From Thalassotalea sp. 42_200_T64 (lineage in GTDB: Bacteria > Pseudomonadota > Gammaproteobacteria > Enterobacterales > Alteromonadaceae): DNA of 64,000 bases. Shown here in pieces: positions 1 through 8,041 of this stretch. Each line of letters starts with the position of its first letter. Position 1 is the first letter of the stretch. Where the stretch lies: NCBI GenBank assembly GCA_002162925.1, contig MABC01000030.1, positions 62,001 to 126,000 of the forward strand, read 5' to 3'. The translations under genes and the position numbers were made by a program. Under the pieces are notes generated by a model. It did not search any database. It saw only the letters and a program-made list of their open reading frames with translations, and had not been told where the DNA came from.

Positions 1-1179
1 TTAGTGATGATCTCTCAAGACAAAGATCATGGTCGTTGGGCTTATTACACCATGTCTCTGAGTGATGGTACTATTTCCGAGCCAATCTTTAGCCACGAAG
101 ATAAAGACGTTGAATATGTATTGACTGATGTACAACAAGTTGTACATGGTGTGCGATATTCTGGGTTTACGCCAACGTATGATTTTTTTGATAAAAAATT
201 AAATGCTCGCATGCGTGGCCTTAAGAAAGCCTTGCCCAACAATACTTTTACAATCTCAGACTATACGCCTGACTGGAACAGTATGGTGTTTTATATGGAT
301 GGTGAACTGAGCTCGGGTGATTATGTATTATATCAACATGGTACGCTAGGCATGTTAGCGTCAGCACGACCAGATATCCCCGGGCAAGCGGTACATCCGA
401 TAACAGAGTATAGTTTTAAAGCTCGAGATGGGTTAACCATACCTACACTCATTACCACACCTGTTGGTCAAACGGCGAAGAACCTTCCGGCAATTATGCT
501 TCCTCATGGTGGCCCCGAATTATACGATAAACTTGGCTTTGACTGGCTGACTCAGTACTTTGCCAGCCAGGGATACTTAGTGATCCAGCCGCAATTTCGA
601 GGTTCTAGCGGCTTTGGCCCTAAACACCTATTCAAGGGACGCGGAGAATGGGGTCGTAAAATGCAAGACGATTTGACCGATGCGGTTAACCATTTAGCTG
701 AAAAAGGCATGATAGATAAAAAACGAGTATGCATTGTTGGCGCCAGTTATGGTGGTTACGCAGCATTAGCAGGCGCAACCTTTACGCCAGATTTATATCA
801 GTGTGCGGTATCCATTAACGGCATCTCTGACGTAGAGCAAATGCTAGATTCTGAAATACTGGATTATGGCAGTGATAGCTCTGCGGTTTCTTACTGGCAA
901 GATGTAATTGCTAAAGGCGAAGTAAATGAAGAGCATTTGGAACAAATCTCACCGATTAATTATGTGAAAAACGTAAAGGCCCCGATCCTGTTAATCCATG
1001 GCGAACGAGACGAAAGCGTGGCATTTGAACAATCAGAAGATATGTTTGATGAATTGGAAGATGCCGATAAAGATGTCACCTTTATTGAGTTAGAAGATGG
1101 CGATCATCACCTGAGCCAGGCTAAAAATCGAATGAAAGCGCTAAAGGCCATTGATAAGTTTATTAAAGAGTTTATTTGA
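1..1179 (+). CDS. S9 family peptidase (prolyl oligopeptidase type), C-terminal part
   Basis: The reading frame is open from base 1, so the gene starts outside the window and only about 392 C-terminal residues are visible. They hold the last part of a beta-propeller-like region and then the alpha/beta-hydrolase domain of S9 serine peptidases. The nucleophile elbow GASYGG places the serine in the codon at 745-747. The acid lies in the motif HGERDESV and the histidine in EDGDHHLS near the end. An oxyanion-type motif, PHGGPE, precedes the domain. Proteins of this family are usually exported or cytosolic oligopeptidases; the N-terminus that would decide location is missing. A weak stem-loop follows the stop. 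The family is clear, the substrate is not. Confidence 0.9.
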   Translation, partial: LVMISQDKDHGRWAYYTMSLSDGTISEPIFSHEDKDVEYVLTDVQQVVHGVRYSGFTPTYDFFDKKLNARMRGLKKALPNNTFTISDYTPDWNSMVFYMDGELSSGDYVLYQHGTLGMLASARPDIPGQAVHPITEYSFKARDGLTIPTLITTPVGQTAKNLPAIMLPHGGPELYDKLGFDWLTQYFASQGYLVIQPQFRGSSGFGPKHLFKGRGEWGRKMQDDLTDAVNHLAEKGMIDKKRVCIVGASYGGYAALAGATFTPDLYQCAVSINGISDVEQMLDSEILDYGSDSSAVSYWQDVIAKGEVNEEHLEQISPINYVKNVKAPILLIHGERDESVAFEQSEDMFDELEDADKDVTFIELEDGDHHLSQAKNRMKALKAIDKFIKEFI

Positions 1180-1250
1180 GGCAAAGCGCCAATAAATCAG
1201 GCAACTTATTTATAGTTGGTTTGGCTATTATTGCTATATTTATAGTATTT

Positions 1251-1280
1251 GCCATTTTCTCATAGTATTTTGAAAATGGC
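1251..1280 (+). terminator. Weak stem-loop after the S9 peptidase gene
   Basis: Arms GCCATTTTC and GAAAATGGC pair perfectly over nine bases around a 12-base loop, about 70 bases after the peptidase stop. Only a short, interrupted T stretch follows, so this is a weak terminator candidate. Confidence 0.35.
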
Positions 1281-1351
1281 ATAGTTTTGACGTAACCGTT
1301 TGATATTGTTAATGTCTGTAATGAGCGAGTTGCAGCCACACAAAATTAGTA

Positions 1352-1408
1352 AAAGAGCGCCGTCATCCCACCGTGCTTTTGGGTGGGATCTCCTGACGCA
1401 AACTGTGA
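1352..1408. repeat. GTCATCC-type hairpin repeat, left arm of an inverted pair
   Basis: The core at 1360-1394 folds through ATCCCACC and GGTGGGAT. It matches the reverse complement of 1801-1835 at 33 of 35 positions, so the two form an inverted pair around the GIY-YIG relic. Its outer parts, AAAGAGCGCCGTCATCC on the left and TCCTGACGCA on the right, recur at 14421-14482 around a different centre. That marks it as one member of a dispersed family. Confidence 0.7.
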
Positions 1409-1419
1409 CTAAAACAGAA

Positions 1420-1707
1420 TTAAAGTAGCTCCTGATACAAGTCCTTCCATTCTGGATTTGTCTTTTTAATAAGCCTTTCTTTCCAGCTTCTTTGCCACTT
1501 CTTTAACCGTTTCGCCCTGTAAATTGCGCTATTCATATCATAATAAAGTTCAAAATAAACCAGCTTGTGTAGGTTGTACCTTTAACTAAACCCTTTATCA
1601 ATTTTTTGTTTATGTTGGTAGATTCGTTGAACCAAGTTGCTTGTTACGCCTACGTAAATAACAGTGTTTGCAAAGTTTGAGATGATATATATGGCTGGTT
1701 GTTTCAT
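1420..1707 (-). pseudogene. GIY-YIG nuclease (YhbQ-like), interrupted by an in-frame stop
   Basis: Read on the minus strand from the ATG at 1707, the frame gives a single-domain GIY-YIG nuclease of about 95 codons. It starts MKQPAIYIISNFANTVIYVG and ends with the family's typical ...KKWQRSWKERLI...NPEWKDLYQELL. Codon 42 (1582-1584) is TAA, in the segment GFS-stop-RYNLHKLVYFE, where relatives have lysine; a single A-to-T change in AAA would explain it. Everything on both sides stays in one frame, so the lesion is recent, is read through, or is a sequence error. The gene sits between inverted hairpin repeats at 1360-1394 and 1801-1835, a layout that suggests a small mobile unit. Members of this family cut DNA, but their cellular role is mostly unknown. 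Confidence 0.75.
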
Positions 1708-1800
1708 GATCGAAGTCCTTTTCAATACTTGAAACTAAAGTGTAGATGAAAAAGAGTATGTTGTTTTAGAGATGCGTCTTTATAACCACATCTATACTGG

Positions 1801-2090
1801 AGGAGGTCCCACCCAAAAGCATGGTGGGATGACGGAGTACATTTTCTAATATCGTATAGCTGCTCCTGGCACTTTGACCGGACCAATTGAAGATTCTGAA
1901 ACAAGTTCAGGAAGTCGATTTTTTCTATCCTCAGCACGCTTAATGAGGTCCCGTTTTTCAACGGGATGACGGTGAATTTGTTCTAATCTTGTATAGCTGT
2001 TTTAGACACTTTTTTGCCTGTCATGATTGAGTCCAGCATTAGATTTTTTCTATACTCAATGCGTATCAGGAGAACTCGATTTTCATCGGA
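1801..2090. repeat. Composite repeat: two hairpin units with shared modules
   Basis: Two degenerate units of roughly 130 bases follow one another. Each opens with a GGTCCC...GGGATGACGG hairpin (1801-1835 and 1945-1972), has a TCGTATAGCTG- or TTGTATAGCTG-like stretch about 20 bases later, and ends with a TTTTTTCTATMCTCA motif. The first unit also has CTGAAACAAGTTCAG (1896-1910), a near-palindrome. The same modules occur at 49789-50053 in the opposite orientation and the same relative order. No protein is encoded here. Confidence 0.6.
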
Positions 2091-2168
2091 AAGCTGGTAA
2101 TTGGGGCCTTGCTAACATGCGTTATGCATTACTAGCTATATTTCAGACTTTGCTCGGTTGATGCTCTG

Positions 2169-2756
2169 CTATTGATGATTTAACACATCAACGCCTTCAT
2201 TTTTCAGTAATTGGTGCAAACGAATTAACGGTAAGCCAATTAGAGTATTTGGATCGTCCCCTTTTAGGCTTTCAAATAAACAAATGCCTAATCCTTCACT
2301 TTTAAAGCTACCAGCACAATTGTAGGGTTGTTCTGCGTTAAGGTAGTTGCTAATTTCACCTAAGCTTAATTCACGAAAACTGACATAAAACGGTTCCACA
2401 ACTATCTGACTATTTTTACTCTTTGCATTATATAAGCACAAGCCCGTTAAAAAGGTGACAGTTTTACCGCTGAAAGATGTGAGTTGTTTTACTGCATTTT
2501 CAAAGTTATGCGGTTTGCCCAAAATGTTACCGTCACAAACGGCAACTTGATCAGAGCCAATAATTAAACCGTCAGGAAATTCATCGCTGACTTTTATCGC
2601 TTTTTGCTCAGCCAGGCGGGCAACAAGGTGTTCAGGTGTTTCGTTTACTAATGCCGTTTCATCGATGTTGGGTTTGGCACAATCGAAAGGCACATTAAAC
2701 TTTTCTAATAAGGCTTTACGAAAGGGGGAGGTAGAGCCAAGAACGAGCTGTGTCAT
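2169..2756 (-). CDS. yceF: Maf-family nucleoside triphosphate pyrophosphatase YceF (7-methyl-GTP type)
   Basis: This 195-residue Maf protein hydrolyses non-canonical nucleoside triphosphates to monophosphate and pyrophosphate, cleaning the nucleotide pool in the cytosol. It begins MTQLVLGSTSPFRKALLEKF, and the early STSPxR motif is the Maf signature. It also carries IIGSDQVAVCDG with the catalytic aspartate, and the GSFKSEGLGICLFE and DPNTLIGLPL blocks typical of YceF rather than of the dTTP/UTP-type YhdE. Residue-level resemblance to E. coli YceF is strong by recall. As in E. coli, it is divergent from yceD, with a 279-base gap holding the yceD promoter. The 4 kb that follow contain lipid-synthesis genes but nothing links it to that pathway directly. 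Confidence 0.92.
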   Translation of the reverse strand: MTQLVLGSTSPFRKALLEKFNVPFDCAKPNIDETALVNETPEHLVARLAEQKAIKVSDEFPDGLIIGSDQVAVCDGNILGKPHNFENAVKQLTSFSGKTVTFLTGLCLYNAKSKNSQIVVEPFYVSFRELSLGEISNYLNAEQPYNCAGSFKSEGLGICLFESLKGDDPNTLIGLPLIRLHQLLKNEGVDVLNHQ

Positions 2757-2997
2757 GAGGAATATACTCTTAAAGTTGCTGAATGCATGGTGATTGATCT
2801 CGATTAATTGCGGCTAGTTTACCTAAAAATGAAGTGATATTGCAAAGATAAGCATAGTGACGTTACAATTTTAAGCGACACTCTGGTATTATTCTGGTTA
2901 CTAAACAGTTAATGAACTAAAATTGTTCACAATTAATGCGGTTGTGTTAAAATTTATCACAAATTAGGCAATTGCATTGAATTAGGTGATTTTTCTT

Positions 2998-3035
2998 TTG
3001 ACAGAACCGCCTTCACCCTTTAATATGCGCGCCTT
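2998..3035 (+). promoter_or_regulatory. Near-consensus sigma-70 promoter of yceD-rpmF-plsX with almost no leader
   Basis: TTGACA at 2998-3003 and TAATAT at 3021-3026 are separated by exactly 17 bases. Between the -10 box and the yceD ATG (3036) there are only nine bases, GCGCGCCTT. Transcription can therefore start only within a few bases of the start codon, or on its A. There is no Shine-Dalgarno sequence, so the mRNA is probably leaderless. The GC-rich discriminator is the feature known from promoters under ppGpp control. Confidence 0.75.
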
Positions 3036-3548
3036 ATGAAAGATCTTAAGCTTCCAATAACCATAGAACCGAAAAAAAGTGCTCAGCGTCATCTTGAGTG
3101 CGACGGCTACTTTGCGCTATCTGGATTAGAAAGATTGCTTGCAGTGTCTGAAAAGGCTGGCGAGCAAGTTAATGTTAAAGTAAACTTCGGTATTGATGCA
3201 GAAAAACTGGTATTTATCAGTGGCAAGGCATCAACCAAGATTAATTTGACATGCCAGCGTTGTAATGAACCATTTGAACAAGAATTAAAAGTAAGTTTTA
3301 TTTTTAGTCCTGTTAAAGACGAAGAAAGTGCTGAGCACTTACCTTCCCATTATGACGCTGTAGTAGTAGATGAAAATGGTGAAGTAAATTTACGCGAATT
3401 AGTAGAAGATGAGTTAATGCTTACTCTTCCACTAATACCGAAACATGACCTGAAAGATTGTTCAGCGAAAGCTGATACGTCTTGGGGCAAGTTACCGGAT
3501 ACGCTTGAGAAACCGAATCCATTTGATGTTTTAAAAAACCTCAAGTAA
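3036..3548 (+). CDS. yceD: YceD family protein (DUF177, 23S rRNA accumulation protein)
   Basis: A 170-residue DUF177 protein, opening [20 protein letters not shown], which aligns from the first residue with E. coli YceD and so fixes the start. A CxxC pair in [10 protein letters not shown] lies near residue 75, and the acidic block [19 protein letters not shown] and the terminal [12 protein letters not shown] are the family's best-kept parts. YceD homologues are linked to 23S rRNA accumulation and almost always precede rpmF. Here rpmF starts 23 bases downstream. The start codon sits ten bases after the -10 box, implying leaderless translation. The biochemical function of the family is not settled. 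Confidence 0.93.
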   Translation: MKDLKLPITIEPKKSAQRHLECDGYFALSGLERLLAVSEKAGEQVNVKVNFGIDAEKLVFISGKASTKINLTCQRCNEPFEQELKVSFIFSPVKDEESAEHLPSHYDAVVVDENGEVNLRELVEDELMLTLPLIPKHDLKDCSAKADTSWGKLPDTLEKPNPFDVLKNLK

Positions 3549-3571
3549 CTTTAGAATTTAGGAGTAGGGTA

Positions 3572-3742
3572 ATGGCCGTACAAAAGAGTAAGAAATCTCG
3601 TTCAAGACGTGGCATGCGTCGTTCACACGATGCGATAACAACAGAAAACTTATCAGTTGATCCAGTTTCTGGTGAAACTCACCGTCGTCACCACGTAACT
3701 GCCGATGGCTTTTACAAAGGTGTTAAAGTTATCGCTACATAA
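3572..3742 (+). CDS. rpmF: 50S ribosomal protein L32
   Basis: A 56-residue basic protein starting [20 protein letters not shown] and ending [17 protein letters not shown], which is the L32 sequence pattern of gammaproteobacteria (usual length 56-57). It belongs to the large ribosomal subunit. The ATG is preceded by GGAGTAGGGTA, a good ribosome-binding site. It lies between yceD and plsX with gaps of 23 and 11 bases, so the three are surely one transcript, tying a ribosomal protein to phospholipid synthesis as in E. coli. The arrangement is the standard one and nothing is unusual in the protein. Confidence 0.97.
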   Translation: MAVQKSKKSRSRRGMRRSHDAITTENLSVDPVSGETHRRHHVTADGFYKGVKVIAT

Positions 3743-3753
3743 GTGAACTAACT

Positions 3754-4782
3754 TTGCAAAGTCTAACGGTCGCGTTAGATGTTATGGGGGGCGATTCTGG
3801 CCCCTCAGTAACAATCCCCTCAGCAATAATGGCAATAGAACATTTGCCAACACTTAAACTTACCCTCTGCGGTGATCAAAGTGTGATCCAAACACACCTT
3901 AAACAACTTAATTATCTTGATCATCCGCGTATTTCAATCGTGCATTCGACTGAACAAATTGCCATGGATGAAAAACCCAGTGTTGCTCTGCGAACAAAAA
4001 AAGACTCGTCGATGCGTCGTGCTTTAGATTTGGTGAAGCAGGGTAAAGCCGACGCTTGTGTTAGCGCGGGCAATACCGGAGCCTTACTGGCCATAGCTCA
4101 TTATGTCTTAAAGATGCTTCCTGGAGTAGAACGCCCAGCGTTAGTGTCACAGCTGCCGATCACCGACTCAACATCTCACGCATTTATGTTGGATTTGGGC
4201 GCAAACGTGTTTTGCGATTCAAATACTTTATTCCAATTTGCGATGATGGGCTCGGTAATGGCGGAAGAAGTTGATGCCATCGAATCGCCAAGAGTGGCAT
4301 TGTTAAATATGGGCGCTGAAGATATTAAAGGCAGTGACCATATTAAACAGACGGCGGCGTTGTTAATGGCCAACCCTGACATTAATTATGTCGGCTTTAT
4401 TGAAGGCAATGATATCTTTACCGGCAAAGCCGATGTGATTGTTTGTGATGGTTTTGTTGGTAATATTGCGCTGAAAACTTGTGAAGGTGTCGCTAAACTG
4501 GTGATGAGCAAGCTAATGAAAATCATTAACGAAAGTAAATTTACCCGTATTTTAGGGGTTTTACTCAATCCAACGCTAAAAAAGATTGTAAAACGACTGA
4601 ACCCCGACCAGTATAACGGGGCAAGTTTGATAGGATTACGCGGTATTGTGGTGAAAAGTCACGGCAATGCGACAAGTTCAGCTTTTTATAACGCTATTTT
4701 AGAGGCTGTTAAAGAAGTTGAAAGACAAGTTCCTGAGAAAATTAAGAAAAAATTGGAACTCGGATTATTAAAAAGGTCTTAA
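3754..4782 (+). CDS. plsX: Phosphate acyltransferase PlsX
   Basis: PlsX makes acyl-phosphate from acyl-ACP, the first step of phosphatidic acid synthesis through PlsY, at the inner face of the membrane. The 342 residues start [18 protein letters not shown] after the initiator, and contain [34 protein letters not shown] and a C-terminal [13 protein letters not shown], all PlsX hallmarks. The start must be TTG at 3754: the GTG at 3743 runs straight into a stop and the next ATG is inside the conserved ALDVMGG. The ribosome-binding site is weak, so coupling to rpmF, 11 bases upstream, may help. fabH follows immediately. Confidence 0.95.
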   Translation: MQSLTVALDVMGGDSGPSVTIPSAIMAIEHLPTLKLTLCGDQSVIQTHLKQLNYLDHPRISIVHSTEQIAMDEKPSVALRTKKDSSMRRALDLVKQGKADACVSAGNTGALLAIAHYVLKMLPGVERPALVSQLPITDSTSHAFMLDLGANVFCDSNTLFQFAMMGSVMAEEVDAIESPRVALLNMGAEDIKGSDHIKQTAALLMANPDINYVGFIEGNDIFTGKADVIVCDGFVGNIALKTCEGVAKLVMSKLMKIINESKFTRILGVLLNPTLKKIVKRLNPDQYNGASLIGLRGIVVKSHGNATSSAFYNAILEAVKEVERQVPEKIKKKLELGLLKRS

Positions 4783-4789
4783 ATTGAAT

Positions 4790-5749
4790 ATGAATTCGAA
4801 AATTATTGGCACGGGCAGTTACTTCCCGGAGCAAGTAAGAACTAATGCAGATTTAGAAAAAATAGTAGACACTACCGATCAGTGGATCATTGATCGCACC
4901 GGCATAAAAGAGCGTCGAATTTCTGCAGAACATGAAAATGTTGGCTACATGGGCGCAAAGGCGGCGGAAAAAGCGTTAAAAATGGCCGGCTTGAAAAGAG
5001 AAGATATTGACATGATTGTCATGGGAACCACAAGTTCTCATGTAGATCTGCCAAGTGCTGCTTGCCATGTTCAGATGTATTTAAATGTACCTAATATCCC
5101 TGCATTTGACGTAGGCGCCGCATGTTCTGGTTTTATCTACAGCTTGAGTGTCGCCGATCAATTTATCAAGTCGGGTATGGCGAAACGGATATTAGTCATT
5201 GGCGCTGATACGCTTTCTCATATGTGTGATCCAACTGACCGCGCTACTTATATTCTTTTTGGTGATGCAGCAGGTGCTGTGATTATCGAAGCGAGTGAAG
5301 AACCAGGCATTATTTCCACTCATCTACACGCCGATGGTAATTATGGGGCGTTATTAGGGGCGGGTTCGCCAAAACGTGGTGATTTGCTTACGGAAGAAAA
5401 AGCCTACATTTACATGAAAGGCAGTGAAGTGTTCAAGTTTGCGGTAACTAAATTAAGTGAAATTGTTACCGAAACATTGGCACACAACAACATGGATAAA
5501 TCAGAGATTGATTGGTTGGTTCCTCATCAAGCGAACCTGCGTATTATTGCCGCCGCAGCGAAAAAGTTAGGATTACCAATGGAGCAGGTAGTGGTCACTT
5601 TAGATAAGCATGGCAACACTTCTGCAGCAACAATCCCTACGGCATTAGATGAAGCGGTTCGAGATGGCCGCATTCAGCGTGGGCAAACAATTTTAATGGA
5701 AGCGTTCGGTAGTGGCTTTACCTGGGGTTCCGCTCTAGTTAAATTCTAG
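4790..5749 (+). CDS. fabH: 3-oxoacyl-ACP synthase III (KAS III)
   Basis: FabH condenses acetyl-CoA with malonyl-ACP to start fatty acid synthesis. The ATG at 4790 gives 319 residues beginning [23 protein letters not shown] two codons earlier is possible, but this ATG aligns with E. coli FabH. It also puts the catalytic cysteine of GAACSGF at residue 112, exactly as in the E. coli enzyme. The His-Asn pair appears in VPHQANLRI and HGNTSAA. The gene starts seven bases after plsX ends and is followed, after 66 bases, by fabD. Confidence 0.96.
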   Translation: MNSKIIGTGSYFPEQVRTNADLEKIVDTTDQWIIDRTGIKERRISAEHENVGYMGAKAAEKALKMAGLKREDIDMIVMGTTSSHVDLPSAACHVQMYLNVPNIPAFDVGAACSGFIYSLSVADQFIKSGMAKRILVIGADTLSHMCDPTDRATYILFGDAAGAVIIEASEEPGIISTHLHADGNYGALLGAGSPKRGDLLTEEKAYIYMKGSEVFKFAVTKLSEIVTETLAHNNMDKSEIDWLVPHQANLRIIAAAAKKLGLPMEQVVVTLDKHGNTSAATIPTALDEAVRDGRIQRGQTILMEAFGSGFTWGSALVKF

Positions 5750-5815
5750 TTAAGTTTTAGTAAGTTTTAATTGGCAATTAAATAGTGTTAAACAATTAAT
5801 AAGGTAAAGATAACA

Positions 5816-6745
5816 ATGCAAAATAATTTAGCCTTTGTATTTCCAGGTCAGGGTTCGCAAGCGGTAGGCATGCTAGCTGATTTAGGCGATAATGAAGTCG
5901 TTAAAGCTACCTTTGCCAGTGCCTCAAAAGCATTAGGCTATGATATGTGGGATCTGATCCAAAACGATCCTGAAGCAAAATTAAACCAAACCAATTATAC
6001 CCAACCGGCACTTTTAACAGCCAGTGTTGCTGTGTTTCGAGCTTGGCAAGCCGCCGGTGGCGCAACTCCCTCGGTATTAGCGGGTCATTCTTTGGGTGAA
6101 TATTCGGCCCTGGTATGTGCCGGAGTGTTAAGCCTTGAAGATGGTGTTAAGCTGGTTGAAAAGCGTGGTCAATACATGCAGCAAGCGGTTCCCGCTGGTG
6201 TTGGCGCTATGTATGCCATTATCGGTTTAGCTAATGATGCTATTATCAGTGCTTGTGAGCAAGCCGCGGCTAGTGAAGTGGTGTCGGCAGTTAATTTCAA
6301 TTCACCAGGACAAGTGGTGATTGCCGGCAATAAAGCTGCGGTTGAACGTGCTGCTGCCTTGTGTAAAGATGCTGGCGCTAAACGCGCACTACCATTGCCT
6401 GTTAGCGTGCCATCGCATTGTGCATTAATGCAACCTGCCGCGGATAAATTGGCTCGTGATTTAGCGGATATCGAATTTAATGCGCCACAAATCCCTGTGG
6501 TTAATAACGTAGATGTTGCTACGGTCAGTGATGCAGCTGCCATTAAAGATGCGCTAGTTCGTCAATTATATAGCCCGGTACGCTGGAGCGAGTCGGTTGA
6601 ACATATGGCTAGCCTGGGTGCCGAACAATTAGTGGAAGCAGGTCCGGGTAAAGTATTAACTGGATTGACTAAACGTATAAATAAACAATTGAGCTGTGTT
6701 TCAGTAAACACTGCCGACACACTTAACAGCGCGATAGAAGGGTAA
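5816..6745 (+). CDS. fabD: Malonyl-CoA:ACP malonyltransferase
   Basis: FabD loads malonyl groups from CoA onto acyl carrier protein for each elongation round. The 309-residue protein opens with AFVFPGQGSQAVGML. It carries the GHSLG nucleophile motif with the serine at residue 92, the same number as in E. coli, and the catalytic histidine in VPSHCALM. The length is normal. A run-in of AAGGTAAAGATAACA provides the ribosome-binding site. fabG starts four bases after its stop, so the two are co-translated. No anomaly is seen. Confidence 0.96.
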   Translation: MQNNLAFVFPGQGSQAVGMLADLGDNEVVKATFASASKALGYDMWDLIQNDPEAKLNQTNYTQPALLTASVAVFRAWQAAGGATPSVLAGHSLGEYSALVCAGVLSLEDGVKLVEKRGQYMQQAVPAGVGAMYAIIGLANDAIISACEQAAASEVVSAVNFNSPGQVVIAGNKAAVERAAALCKDAGAKRALPLPVSVPSHCALMQPAADKLARDLADIEFNAPQIPVVNNVDVATVSDAAAIKDALVRQLYSPVRWSESVEHMASLGAEQLVEAGPGKVLTGLTKRINKQLSCVSVNTADTLNSAIEG

Positions 6746-6748
6746 ACA

Positions 6749-7492
6749 ATGTCTTTATTTTCACTTGCAGGTAAAACTGCTTTAGTAACGGGTGCAAGCC
6801 GTGGTATTGGTAAAGCGATTGCAGAGCAACTGGTAAGCCAGGGTGCTACAGTCATTGGTACGGCAACATCAGAAAGCGGCGCTGATAATATCAGTGCTTA
6901 TTTAGGTGATAACGGTAAAGGTTACGCGTTAAACGTTACCGATAATGATTCGATTGCTGCGCTTTTTCAGGCGATTAAAGCCGATTTTGGTGGTGTCGAC
7001 ATTTTAGTGAACAATGCTGGTATTACTCGTGACAACCTAATGATGCGAATGAAAGACGCAGAGTGGGATGACATTATCAACACTAACCTGAATTCATTAT
7101 TTAAAATCAGTAAAGCGGTGATGCGCCCAATGATGAAACAACGTCATGGTCGTATTATCAATATTGGCTCTGTGGTTGGCTCTATGGGTAACGCTGGGCA
7201 GGTTAACTACGCAACATCAAAAGCCGGTTTATTAGGTTTTACCAAATCATTAGCCAAAGAAGTGGCATCGCGTGGCATTACCGTTAATGCCATTGCCCCA
7301 GGTTTTATTGATACCGATATGACCAAAGATTTAAGCGATGAGCAGAAACAGGCGATTTTCTCGCAAGTTCCAGCGAACCGTTTAGGTCGACCCGAAGAAA
7401 TTGCGGCAACAGTGGCGTTTTTAGCCTCTGATGCTGCAGCCTACATTAACGGTGAAACGATTCACGTTAATGGTGGTATGTACATGGTTTAA
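6749..7492 (+). CDS. fabG: 3-oxoacyl-ACP reductase
   Basis: FabG is the NADPH-dependent reductase of the elongation cycle and a classical short-chain dehydrogenase of 247 residues. The cofactor glycine motif is TGASRGIGKAIA near residues 12-23. The NNAG motif lies at LVNNAGITRDN, and the Ser-Tyr-Lys triad is in IGSVVGSMGNAGQVNYATSKAG. It follows fabD by four bases. A 184-base gap with its own promoter candidate and a GC-rich hairpin just after the stop (GCTGCGCAGC) separates it from acpP. That allows acpP to be made in excess, as is usual. Confidence 0.96.
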   Translation: MSLFSLAGKTALVTGASRGIGKAIAEQLVSQGATVIGTATSESGADNISAYLGDNGKGYALNVTDNDSIAALFQAIKADFGGVDILVNNAGITRDNLMMRMKDAEWDDIINTNLNSLFKISKAVMRPMMKQRHGRIINIGSVVGSMGNAGQVNYATSKAGLLGFTKSLAKEVASRGITVNAIAPGFIDTDMTKDLSDEQKQAIFSQVPANRLGRPEEIAATVAFLASDAAAYINGETIHVNGGMYMV

Positions 7493-7605
7493 TAAACCTG
7501 CTGCGCAGCTTTATTAAATACATTTCCTTGCAAAATAGCAGGGGATGAGCCATAAATAGATATTTAGTTATCAGGTTCGACCAGAGCAGATTTTCATTTT
7601 AAAGC

Positions 7606-7634
7606 TTGCATGGTGCCCTGATGACGAATAAACT
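7606..7634 (+). promoter_or_regulatory. Candidate acpP promoter
   Basis: TTGCAT at 7606-7611 and TAAACT at 7629-7634 are separated by 17 bases, and the acpP ATG lies about 40 bases downstream behind AAAGGA. Each hexamer matches consensus at four of six bases. A separate promoter is expected because acyl carrier protein is needed in far larger amounts than FabG. Confidence 0.45.
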
Positions 7635-7676
7635 ACCCGCAATTATTAAAATTGTTTAAATAGTAAAGGAAAAACA

Positions 7677-7910
7677 ATGAGTACTATCGAAGAACGCGTA
7701 AGAAAAATCATCGTTGAACAACTAGGTGTTAAAGAAGAAGAAGCTAAAAACGAAGCATCTTTTGTTGATGACTTAGGTGCAGATTCTCTAGACACGGTTG
7801 AATTAGTAATGGCTCTTGAAGAAGAATTTGATACAGAAATTCCTGATGAAGAAGCTGAAAAAATTACTACTGTTCAAACAGCTATCGACTATGTTACAGC
7901 TCACGGCTAA
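7677..7910 (+). CDS. acpP: Acyl carrier protein
   Basis: A 77-residue, very acidic protein that carries the growing acyl chain on a 4'-phosphopantetheine arm. The attachment serine is residue 37, counting the start methionine, in the [11 protein letters not shown] motif. The N-terminal [20 protein letters not shown] and C-terminal [19 protein letters not shown] are close to E. coli AcpP. It has a strong AAAGGA ribosome-binding site and codon use typical of highly expressed genes. A strong intrinsic terminator follows, and fabF has its own upstream region after it. Confidence 0.98.
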   Translation: MSTIEERVRKIIVEQLGVKEEEAKNEASFVDDLGADSLDTVELVMALEEEFDTEIPDEEAEKITTVQTAIDYVTAHG

Positions 7911-7929
7911 TAACGAACGATTCGAATAA

Positions 7930-7956
7930 GGCGGTTTAATTACCGCCTTTTTTGTT
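7930..7956 (+). terminator. Intrinsic terminator of acpP
   Basis: GGCGGT and ACCGCC pair around TTAAT, followed by a run of T interrupted once. It lies 20 bases after the acpP stop. Confidence 0.85.
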
Positions 7957-8041
7957 TTTATAATTTGAAAAATAAATGGCTATTTACCATTTCGGTCGAT
8001 TGCTGTTAGTAAATAATTAATTTGCGGAGACATTATTTGTC

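Noticed and set aside
1722-1961. Minus-strand frame of 79 codons beside the GIY-YIG relic
   Set aside because: It consists of dispersed repeat sequence and has no start signal or family resemblance.
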